Origin: a virus
IMG/VR virus record: IMGVR_UViG_3300008107_001068
Coordinates: 1-33,959 of that record
Strand: one strand, 5' to 3'
Length of the DNA stretch: 33,959 nucleotides
Shown: positions 6,541 through 15,000 of the stretch, piece by piece
Layout of the letters: every line of letters starts with the position of its first letter
How positions within the stretch are numbered: position 1 is the stretch's first letter
The notes under the pieces: generated by a model
Told to the model about the DNA's origin: nothing
The model's input: the letters and a program-made list of their open reading frames with translations, nothing else
The model's database searches: none
Position numbers and translations under genes: made by a program

Positions 6541-9212
6541 TTATTATCACCTTTGAGTGTGTTTATTTCTTGCTTTAATTCTTTGATAGCTTCAACTAAC
6601 AATCCAATCATATTTTGATACATGACTGATTTTCCATTTTCGTTTTCTGAAACAAGATAAGGAAGAATTTCTTCAACCTCTTGAGCAACTAGACCCATAC
6701 CTTTTTCTCCAGTATCTTTCCAGTTATACTCAACACCTTTCAATCGCATGACAGTATTCAACGCATCAGAAATTCCTACAATATTTTCTTTCAGATTTTT
6801 ATCTGATGTTGCTGTCATTATAGTAGCAGACAATGTTCCAGTTGATGGAACAAACGTCAATTTGGTGCTTGAAACATTAGAACTGAAACTTGTACCAGAA
6901 GTTTGTTGAGTAAATGTAATATAACTGGTGCTTGAACTTGATGTGTCATCGGTTACTGTCATACCGATGGGTCCTGCTAATTGTGCATTTGTAATTAATC
7001 CTACAATACCTGTATTAGCAACAGAGCCAGCAGAACCAGTAATGCTTGCAGTAAATGTTACACCTGAGTTTGCTTTATTATTGACAAATGCAGTTGTAGC
7101 TATTTGTGTATTACCAGAAGGACTATTAATTGTAGGTGTTGGTGCAAGTACAACATTAGTGAATGTTTGAGTTCCACCATTCGTGTTAGCATAATAAGTC
7201 ACTAGTTTAGATGTTAATCCATCAATGGCTAATTGAATACTATTCGCTGTCGGTGAGATATCTGAATTAATTGTGTATGCAATATTGTTCGCATAATATG
7301 GGTTATTGATATATCCATCAACTTCAAAAAGAATATTAATTCCACTTGTTACAGGAGTTGTAAACGTAACGCTAGTGTTACTTGTTTCTGTATAGCCTGC
7401 GGCAAACTGTCTAACACCATCAAAATACACTCTTAATTGAGCCGCTCCCGGTATATACGTTGGTGTCGTGTATGCTGAGGTTACACCATTTGCAATATAT
7501 GATAGACGAGAGGAGCTAATCGTTGTTCCTGGAGTGGTTCCACCTCCACCACCTCCGCCACCTGCTGCCCAATAGAAACTTCCTGGACCACCAGTAGTCA
7601 GAATATATCCAGCAGTTGTTCCTGTCGGAAGAAGTGCAGTAAGTGCTGATGCTGCTGATGTTGATCCAGTACCACCTTGTGAAATCGCAAGTGGATTGGT
7701 TAAAGTTAAACTATCGAATGTTGGGCTTGCTGTACTTCTTAAATCTTGTGATGTGCTAATATTAAGTACGTTTGATGAACCGTATATTGTAACACCATTA
7801 TTACTGCTGAATGAAATAACTCCAACAGAACCAGTAGCAGCACCAGTCGTTCCATTGAAAACACCATTGTTTGCTCTATTAAATGCTGCTTGAGTTAGGC
7901 TATTGGTAGCAGTAACATTAGCATTTACAGTAAACATTTGTGACTGCAATGCTATTATGTTACCATTAGCAGTATTAGCACCTACCCATGCTTGGTTAGC
8001 AGTAAATGCACCCATAGAAGCAAAGGTATTAGTATTATTGATCCAAACATTTTGTGTGTTTGACACATTCTGTAAGTAATTTACTGTTACAGAACTTGCA
8101 ATATTATTAGAACTTGGTAATACGGTGGAATCACTAATTAAGTTTGCTGTTAGTATTTTAGAATAGCTAATAGGATTATTTACATCTTTAAGCTCCCACC
8201 AATCATTAATCTCATTCCATTTTATTTCAGCATTTGATAATGGTCCTCTAGCATTAATAAAGCTTCCATTTGAAGCAATAATTTCTGCGGAATTAATTGT
8301 AAAGGTAGGTGAGTTATATGCAGTATCACCATTAATGAAGAAAGTTCCTTGAACTACTACAGTATTCGAAACAGTTCTATCAGCATATATAAATGCTTGG
8401 TTTGCATCTATCTTTGATGTTACTATTAATTCTGGTGTCGTTGCTAATACATTTGCTGTAATTAAATTACTAGTGACAGATGTGGTACCTATAACGACAG
8501 GAGATATTACTCTAGTATTTGCTGATATTATACTACTAATAACATTACTTGAAGCTACAACCGTAGGTGTATTAATCTGCGTGTTTGCTGTAATAAAATT
8601 ACTTGTGACAGATGTGGTACCTATAACGACAGGAGATATTACTCTAGTATTTCCTGATACTACATCACCAATAACATTATTTGCTCCTACTATTATAGGC
8701 GAATTAACAGTACGACCAACTATTAGATTATTCGAGAAATTAACATTACCATTAGCAACATTTAGTTTGAATGGTCCTGCAAATGCTGAACCAATATACA
8801 CGTTACCGTTGCCATCAATTACAGTTGAGTTTGCACCTGCTGTACCCATTCCTCCTGGTTGAGGATTAATTCTTAATACAAGTCCTGAACCAGACTGAGT
8901 AATATTAAGTATTGTATTAGCATCATTTGCAATAAAGTAATTGTTTGATGCTCCTATGATTGAACCATCAACCTGAATATTTTTTTGAATATAGGCAGAT
9001 GAACCAATACCAGAAACTTGAAGTTGTCCTTGAACAACAGCATTGTTTGCTACTTGGAGACCAAGAGTGGGAGAGCTAAGAAATAAAGTTCCTGTTGATT
9101 TTACATAATTATTCGCAGCAAGATCATTATTTTCTTGTATGAGTTTATTTGTAGTAACTACCCAATCGCCAAAAGTATTGGCATAGCTCAATAAAGTAAC
9201 TGTATTAGCCAT
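6537..9212 (-). CDS. Long tail fibre with C-terminal intramolecular chaperone (peptidase S74)
   Basis: This 891-aa fibre has an N-terminal NTVTLLSYANTFGDWVVTTN segment, followed by a long beta-rich stem with repeated ISPVVIGTTSVTSN.ITAN units. An NTxxALQ..M repeat is shared with other fibres, and a run of eight Gly (residues about 545-560) acts as a linker. The C-terminal ~89 residues form an intramolecular chaperone: SDKNLKENI, GVEYNWK, GMGLVAQEVEEILP and YQNMIGLLVEAIKELK are the classic S74 landmarks. In that family the chaperone helps fibre trimers fold and then cuts itself off before the Ser, here S803. The mature fibre would therefore be about 802 residues. An AAAGG site precedes the ATG. 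It is the best candidate for a long trimeric receptor-binding fibre. Confidence 0.9.
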   Translation of the reverse strand: MANTVTLLSYANTFGDWVVTTNKLIQENNDLAANNYVKSTGTLFLSSPTLGLQVANNAVVQGQLQVSGIGSSAYIQKNIQVDGSIIGASNNYFIANDANTILNITQSGSGLVLRINPQPGGMGTAGANSTVIDGNGNVYIGSAFAGPFKLNVANGNVNFSNNLIVGRTVNSPIIVGANNVIGDVVSGNTRVISPVVIGTTSVTSNFITANTQINTPTVVASSNVISSIISANTRVISPVVIGTTSVTSNLITANVLATTPELIVTSKIDANQAFIYADRTVSNTVVVQGTFFINGDTAYNSPTFTINSAEIIASNGSFINARGPLSNAEIKWNEINDWWELKDVNNPISYSKILTANLISDSTVLPSSNNIASSVTVNYLQNVSNTQNVWINNTNTFASMGAFTANQAWVGANTANGNIIALQSQMFTVNANVTATNSLTQAAFNRANNGVFNGTTGAATGSVGVISFSSNNGVTIYGSSNVLNISTSQDLRSTASPTFDSLTLTNPLAISQGGTGSTSAASALTALLPTGTTAGYILTTGGPGSFYWAAGGGGGGGGTTPGTTISSSRLSYIANGVTSAYTTPTYIPGAAQLRVYFDGVRQFAAGYTETSNTSVTFTTPVTSGINILFEVDGYINNPYYANNIAYTINSDISPTANSIQLAIDGLTSKLVTYYANTNGGTQTFTNVVLAPTPTINSPSGNTQIATTAFVNNKANSGVTFTASITGSAGSVANTGIVGLITNAQLAGPIGMTVTDDTSSSSTSYITFTQQTSGTSFSSNVSSTKLTFVPSTGTLSATIMTATSDKNLKENIVGISDALNTVMRLKGVEYNWKDTGEKGMGLVAQEVEEILPYLVSENENGKSVMYQNMIGLLVEAIKELKQEINTLKGDNK
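8473..8652 (-). repeat. Exact 48-bp direct repeat in the fibre stem
   Basis: The same 48 bases, starting GTGACAGATGTGGTACCTAT, occur at 8473-8520 and 8605-8652, 132 bp apart (44 codons). They encode NTRVISPVVIGTTSVT twice. The flanks are similar but diverged, so the exact core suggests gene conversion or a recent duplication. Confidence 0.9.
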
Positions 9213-9213
9213 T

Positions 9214-9435
9214 TTAGCCTTTTTCTAATAGTTTTAACATCAAAGCTTTTATTTCGTTCATATCTTCTTTGATGCCAGCAATTTCTTCCTTAACTGTATT
9301 TATTTCATCTTTATGTGTCTTTAACATACGAATTTTAGCATAATACTCATTTCTTGCAGTATTATCCGTGTTTATGAGAGCCATATTATTAGTGTCTCTC
9401 ACAAACTCTGATCCAGTAACTTTAACTAGTGCCAT
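9214..9435 (-). CDS. Small coiled-coil structural protein
   Basis: This 73-aa protein has residues 1-30 as MALVKVTGSEFVRDTNNMALINTDN, then a coiled coil (KTHKDEINTVKEEIAGIKEDMNEIKALMLKLLEKG) to the end. Its form and position, directly after the giant gp10-region protein and before the S74 fibre, fit small conserved proteins seen in marine T4-like phages; that family assignment is from memory of the pattern. It may trimerise and link a fibre to the baseplate. It has an AGGA ribosome binding site, and there is only one base between its stop and the next ATG. Confidence 0.75.
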   Translation of the reverse strand: MALVKVTGSEFVRDTNNMALINTDNTARNEYYAKIRMLKTHKDEINTVKEEIAGIKEDMNEIKALMLKLLEKG

Positions 9436-9436
9436 T

Positions 9437-12097
9437 TTACAATCCTGTTCCAGATGGTAAAGCTAATGCTCGTATGTCAGTCACAAAAGGTATATTTGTT
9501 GTATCTTCTGTTGTCATAACAAACTTGATTTGGAACTGATTAAATGAATTGTAAGTTTCGGTTCCTTTTGTATATGAAATAAAGTTATCTGCTAAATTAT
9601 TGACACCAGGAGCACATTCATATTCAATTAGATTTTGTTTTGATAGTGAATATGATATTGTACTTGTCTGAGTCATTAATTGCCATTCTTTATCATCAAT
9701 TACATCCGTATCGTCCGAATTCAGAATCTTATAATACACATAGATTTCTGTTCCTAGAGGTTTGTATGCTGTATAGAATACTCTTAAATCACCAGATTCA
9801 TTGTCTGGAGTTAATTTTACTACTTTTGTCAAGTATCTTGCGGTTGTTAAATTACCTCCACCAGATGAAGTCTCTCCACGAACAAGAACGGTAGCAGGAG
9901 TTGTATTCGCTCCAGTAATTGTGATTGTAGGAGTTTTAACATACCCAGAACCAAAGGTTGTCAAATACACATTGGTAATTACATTTGAAGTTAGAACAAC
10001 TCCACATGTTGCAGCATCACTACCAATATCAGGTGGACTTACAGTAGCAACTACGTTTGCTGGATGATACCCTGTTCCTCCATCTACAATTTCAATCATG
10101 CTGTTAGACAGTTCAAGATTGTTAATCACATATCTAATGTTATACAGACTTACACCATCATCTGCGATAATTGGAGATGTGTTAGAATCTGCTGTTGCCA
10201 TGGTTGCAAAAAGTCTAAATGAGTTATTTGCATCTCTAAGCAACGCTCTTGGTCCTCTTCCATCATCATAATCAACATCATCATATGTTGGTGATCCAAG
10301 TCTTCCTGGGAACACAGGGAACTGTCCAACAACAGTATTTGCACCATCATTTAATGTTGCACTTGCGGTGTACTTAATTACTGCTCCTGTTGGAATAAAA
10401 TCTGTTGTAGTGACGTTTACTGCATCAGAACGCATAACTGGTACCTTTTGTGCAAAGTTACCATAAGTATTATTGATGCTAGCCGGACTGGTTGTATGAA
10501 CAATATCGTTGAGAACATCAATTGCTCTAAATGGTAAACCAGAAGGTAAAGAGAATTCCAAAGTTTTTGAGTCTGATGTGGTGAATACACATTGATCAAT
10601 TACAAACATCATTTGTTTAGTTTGATCAACTTGCCAGGTGACAGCGTTTTGGGATTCGAATAATCCACCAACATATGGAGTTGCTCCAATTTTCCCTGGG
10701 TTAGCAGGATTAGGATCGGTTGGCAATGCTTTTGTTGTAGAAGGCACGGCAACAGCGTTTTGTTGTCCAAAGTATACTGTGTAGTCAGGACTATGCGAAA
10801 ATACAACAAAGGCATAAAAAATACTATTTTGAATGTAAACAGGAGCAGGAAATACGAATTCCGTTGCTGTTTCTGGATCAAGCCAATGTGGATTATTTGA
10901 AATTTTAATATCTTGAGCCTTCACTCTAGCTACAGAATAATCTAAATTTTTTCCATTAGGGTAACCATTTGTCGTTCCAACAACATACACTTCAACATCA
11001 GGAGCATTAGGTCCAGTTGGTTTTGATTGGAAGAACAACTTAACTGAACGTAAGAATGCTCCATTTGGATAATTGTCTTTAGGAACAGCGAACGTTTGAG
11101 CAAGAGGATCTTTATTGTGTACTAAGATAAACTTGTCACTACCTTTCAAACGTACATGATATGTTTTGTTTCCATGTAGTTTGAAGTTATAAAGTTGTAG
11201 ATCCGGAGCATCTTCTTTGAATTCAATGCTGTCTACTGTTAACAATGAGCCATCAGAGCATATGATTTCATCTCCAAGCTGTAATTGAGTAATGTCTATA
11301 TTTTCATTCTTCAAGGTTTCAGCGTGTAGAATCTTACACACTAGCATGAACTTCTCTGCACCTTTCATACGTACATGGTATGTTTTGTTTCCATATAGTT
11401 TGAAATTGTAGAGTTGCAGTTCTGGAACATCTTCTTTAAATTCAATAGTTTCTACTTTTAGTAGTGAGCCATCAGAACATATAATTTCATCACCAATTTG
11501 CAGTTGAGAAATATCAATGTTGTCTCCTTTTAGAGTCTTAGCATGAAGAATCTTACACATTTCTACTGTAGGTGTTCTCCAACCAGAGGTTGTTTTGATC
11601 ATATGATCTTCTGAGACAGAGAAGTTTGATTCATTAATTGATGCCAGTCTTAGTTTATGTGGTAAGATGTGATCATTGAGTCCCAGAGTTGGTCTGTGGA
11701 ATTCTCTTACTCTATTTTCAGATCCGTTTTCACCAATTAATACATCATTTATTTCAACATCTTCAATGTTCTTCCAAGTGTTGTCCTTCATGAGGACTTC
11801 TGTGCCTGAAGTAAAGCACTTGTTATGCACTAAGATAAACTTATCACTACCTTTCATACGTACATGGTATGTTTTGTTTCCGTACAATCTAAAGTTATAC
11901 AATTGTATTTCTGGAGCATCTTCTTTAAATTCAATGCTTTCAACTCTTAGTAGCGAGCCATCGGAGCATATGATATCGTCGCCAAGTTGTAATTGAGTAA
12001 TGTCAATATTCTCAATCTCTAAAGTCTTGGCATGTAGAATCTGAGAAGTTATAAACTTGAAGATCATCTCTGTCAGAATGTTCAGACATAGTTTCAA
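9437..12097 (-). CDS. C-terminal part of giant gp10-region structural protein, preceded by Hint domains
   Basis: This 886-codon frame has its first possible start at TTG 12097, with an internal ATG near 12067; no good ribosome binding site is seen. Residues 18-93 are a Hint C-terminal half-module ending LVHNK. Residues 94-180 are a second Hint N-terminal half (Cys94 in CFTSGTEVLM, SxxH at Ser162/His165). Residues 181-253 and 254-329 are two further C-half copies. From residue 330 (DPLAQTFAVP) to the end is the C-terminal extein. It contains a GGTGY-type beta repeat near residues 660-740 and the ALALPSGTGL end. The extein continues the protein encoded at 12012-17909 and appears to belong to the large DUF4815-type structural protein of marine T4-like phages. 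The frame is one base out of register with its upstream partner. No endonuclease domain is present. Confidence 0.85.
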   Translation of the reverse strand: MKLCLNILTEMIFKFITSQILHAKTLEIENIDITQLQLGDDIICSDGSLLRVESIEFKEDAPEIQLYNFRLYGNKTYHVRMKGSDKFILVHNKCFTSGTEVLMKDNTWKNIEDVEINDVLIGENGSENRVREFHRPTLGLNDHILPHKLRLASINESNFSVSEDHMIKTTSGWRTPTVEMCKILHAKTLKGDNIDISQLQIGDEIICSDGSLLKVETIEFKEDVPELQLYNFKLYGNKTYHVRMKGAEKFMLVCKILHAETLKNENIDITQLQLGDEIICSDGSLLTVDSIEFKEDAPDLQLYNFKLHGNKTYHVRLKGSDKFILVHNKDPLAQTFAVPKDNYPNGAFLRSVKLFFQSKPTGPNAPDVEVYVVGTTNGYPNGKNLDYSVARVKAQDIKISNNPHWLDPETATEFVFPAPVYIQNSIFYAFVVFSHSPDYTVYFGQQNAVAVPSTTKALPTDPNPANPGKIGATPYVGGLFESQNAVTWQVDQTKQMMFVIDQCVFTTSDSKTLEFSLPSGLPFRAIDVLNDIVHTTSPASINNTYGNFAQKVPVMRSDAVNVTTTDFIPTGAVIKYTASATLNDGANTVVGQFPVFPGRLGSPTYDDVDYDDGRGPRALLRDANNSFRLFATMATADSNTSPIIADDGVSLYNIRYVINNLELSNSMIEIVDGGTGYHPANVVATVSPPDIGSDAATCGVVLTSNVITNVYLTTFGSGYVKTPTITITGANTTPATVLVRGETSSGGGNLTTARYLTKVVKLTPDNESGDLRVFYTAYKPLGTEIYVYYKILNSDDTDVIDDKEWQLMTQTSTISYSLSKQNLIEYECAPGVNNLADNFISYTKGTETYNSFNQFQIKFVMTTEDTTNIPFVTDIRALALPSGTGL
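11111..11338 (-). repeat. Hint C-half module, copy 3
   Basis: 76 codons from CKILHAETLK to LVHNK, joined directly to the C-extein DPLAQTF. Its key motifs are GDEIICSDGSLL, LQLYNFKLHGNKTYHV (block F) and FILVHN (block G). It is a diverged copy of the modules at 11339-11557 and 11819-12046. Confidence 0.9.
11339..11557 (-). repeat. Hint C-half module, copy 2 (lacks terminal HNK)
   Basis: 73 codons from CKILHAKTLK to KFMLV. It follows the Hint-B N-half directly and would complete that domain, but it stops before HNK and runs straight into the CKILHA start of copy 3. It therefore lacks the Asn needed for C-terminal cleavage. Confidence 0.9.
11819..12046 (-). repeat. Hint C-half module, copy 1
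   Basis: 76 codons, SQILHAKTLE to ILVHNK, in the frame of the downstream gene part. It begins right after Hint-A is cut at YNF and is followed immediately by Cys94 of Hint-B. It is the same length as copy 3 and closely similar to it. Confidence 0.9.
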
Positions 12098-15000
12098 TTT
12101 TAAATCCTACACCGTCTACAGTTTCAATGACATCACCAACTTCCAACTTACCTATGTTCCAGTCAGAAAGTTTTTTATACTTTAATTTTGTCGCAACTGG
12201 ATCAAAAGATTTCCATGTGCCATCTTTCATGTAGACTGGATGATCATTGGTTATGAAAGGAGTGCTATCATTTAGAGAGATTAGTGTTCTTTCTCCCAAT
12301 ACAGGTCTGACATACTCAAGCACTGTATTAACAGAACCATCTTTACCAATCAACTCATCACCGATTTGAACATCTTCAATATTTTTGATAGAACCATCAG
12401 CCATGGTAATCTTTGTTCCAGCAATGAAACAACAACCTCTAAATCCTTGTTCTGCTATTACTTGCTGAGTGACAGTTGTTTGTGTCGCAGTACCTATGAA
12501 AGCACCACTTCTCTGATTGGTTTGTATAAAAGTTTTACCACCAGCATCAACTGACGGAGCAAATTCTAATTTTTGTCTAGAAGATGATAATCCAGAGGCA
12601 GTAAATGTTGCTTCTGCATAACATGTAGCAGTTAGAGGATCATTAGATATAGTTCTGTTATCAAGTCTAAAGAGTCTTTCACCAGTTCTGAATCTATTTG
12701 GACGAATCTCAAATAAACCAGTTACATTACCTTGAGCATCACTAGAGAAAGTTGGTACTGTAGTGCCATCTATAATTGCTTCTTCTAAACTAACAAGGTT
12801 ACCTTTAATACTGTATGTGGAATTAATGTTTCCAAATAATTGATTATCTCCTAATGATAGATTGACTGGTGTATCTAAAGTCGCAATTCTTAATTGACCA
12901 TCATAATCTATGATATTTGCGGTGTATGTTTCTATGCTTTGTAGAACATATCCAGTTCTTCCATCAGGTCCAACATAAGTTCTGCTTCCTACAGTAATTC
13001 CTCCATCTCCTGCGCCTCCAGATGTAAATGGAACAGGAATTTGTAGTGTGCTACCATCAGACAGATAAGTGTACAGATATTTTGTAGTTATGGTTATAGT
13101 TGAACCAATATAAAAATCATCTTGTTCACTTGCTCCTGCGGCCAAAGAAACTCTTGTAAATCCATCAAAGTATGCTCCTCCTAAAGGCAAGATTATTTGA
13201 GTTCCGCTTGGATAATCTACTGAAGGTGGATATAAAGCATTGAATACAATGTTTCTTCCTGGTGTTCCTACTGGTTCTGTTATAATACATGCAAGGCCAG
13301 ATTGAGTTGCTACTGTGGCAAGTGGTGTACCAGAACCATTTGCTGTTATTCTTATTGTGTGATTTCCAGGTGTCAACGAGATTGTCTTACTGACAGTTCC
13401 CGTTGGAGTCGCATTATACAATTCAGTAGCACTTATTTGAACAGTTCCGTCAATAGTAATTGTTGCTGTTCTATTCACAAATGGTGCTGTAGTGTCTCTC
13501 CAAGAACTAGCAGCTATAACATAGTTACCACCAGTGTTTGCTGTGAAAGTATATGTTGCATCCCAACTACGATATGCGGTAATATTATTACCAGTTGCCC
13601 ACATACCATTTATTTTTAAGAAATCACCCCAAGTAGCATCAGTCTTTGTGGATCTAAAAATTAAGTTCGCATTTGTATTTGCATTTGTAATAAGTGATCC
13701 TGCAGGACCTCTAATTGTTCCAGACACGTTTAGTGGTGAAACTCCAGATGATAGTTGTCCACTAGCGGTAGTAGATCCTGAAACATAAACTCCATTTTCA
13801 TCGAATCTAGCATTTCTTAGCGTAGCTGCCGCTAGGTATTCTGGTGCACCATCAATATCAAATATAGCCAAATTATAAGATGTTGATGCTCCTGGTACCT
13901 GTGTTACTCCCAACACTCTTCCTACAGGATAAAACACATTAGCTATCTCGAAACCTACAATATCATCTTCTCTGAAAACTCCAGATACATTATCTACTCT
14001 AATAATGTTAGGACTTACAATGTCATTAGATACATCTACTCCATCAAAGAATGCTTTTAATTTAGCATTAGCTAGTAATCCTGATGCTCTAAAGCGGACT
14101 CTTTGTGGACGAATGTATCCAAGTATCCCAATATTTGTTATATAACCATTGTTTAATCCAATAGTTGAATTAATTGCAGAATATCCCGAATTAATAACAT
14201 TTTGTATTTGATTACCAAATACATTAAATGTTTGTGTTGTCGTAGTTGTTTGTATGTTTCCAGTAGTGGTTACGGCTGTGGAAGTACCAGCAAGAGTTTG
14301 GCTTGTTGTTCCTGGAATTGTTTGCCAGTTACCAGCATTTTGAATGAGATTTGTTCCACTAGCTTGAAATAATTGTAGTCTTGGATCCACTACTAGAATA
14401 TCAGGTGCTTGTTGATTATCTACCCAATTATCCATAGGAGGACATAATTGCATAGATCCTTCATTTCTGATAACACCAAATGGATTTACAGATACTACGC
14501 TACTTGCTAGTGTTTGTCCAGTAATAAATTTGGTTGTGTAGGGTAGAGTGTATATATTTGTACTACCGGCAATAGTATGAACATAAAACGAATTTGTCTG
14601 TTTTATTGTTCCCAATGAATTTAGAACTATAGGATTTTTTAGTGCTAAATTATCTACAATACTTCTAGGTGTCAATTGTTTCTTCGCAATATCAATTTTA
14701 GCATTAAATCCTTCAGATAGTCGTGTATCTGCTGTTGCATATGAAGAAAAGTCATCTACAAGAATACCATTCTTAAATCTGTTCAAACCATTTGAATCTG
14801 GAATTTGTAGTGACTGTGCATTTTGTTCGAGCAAACTTAATGCAGTATAGTATTCGAGATTGTTAACACGATCCTGTAAATCAGTAATATCTCGTTTGAT
14901 CCAATTTTTATGTTGTACTCTTTCTATACTATAATTTGTCTGTTGTGTTGTCGAATCTTCACCTGGAATATAACCTGTATATGGATCAAGAGTCATCTTT

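Larger units (their letters stand above)
11111..12431 (-). other. Tandem Hint (intein-like) insertion in structural gene
   Basis: From Cys codon 12431-12429 to the HNK codon ending at 11111 the DNA encodes two Hint domains. Hint-A starts CFIAGTKITMADGS (block A), has TNDHPV (block B, TxxH) and reaches LQVYNF (block F). There the frame breaks. Hint-B starts CFTSGTEVLM at 11818 and has SEDH as its block B. C-half modules end in LVHN. The insertion sits next to DPLAQTF, a conserved block of the host protein, as expected for intein-like elements. Its length is 1321 bp, 3x440+1, so it shifts frame. There is no LAGLIDADG or HNH homing domain. The residue after the terminal Asn is Lys rather than Cys, Ser or Thr, which favours cleavage chemistry over normal splicing. 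Confidence 0.85.

Noticed and set aside
10150-10881. Minus-strand frames of 60-90 codons inside the gp10-region C-part
   Set aside because: They are out-of-frame readings of a clearly coding region, with no start signals.
11111-12431. Homing endonuclease within the Hint insert
   Set aside because: The Hint domains are short and no LAGLIDADG, HNH or GIY-YIG motif is visible.
13302-13788. Cys/Ser-rich plus-strand frames
   Set aside because: They are antisense shadows of the giant structural gene; the Cys richness comes from Ala/Thr codons read on the other strand.
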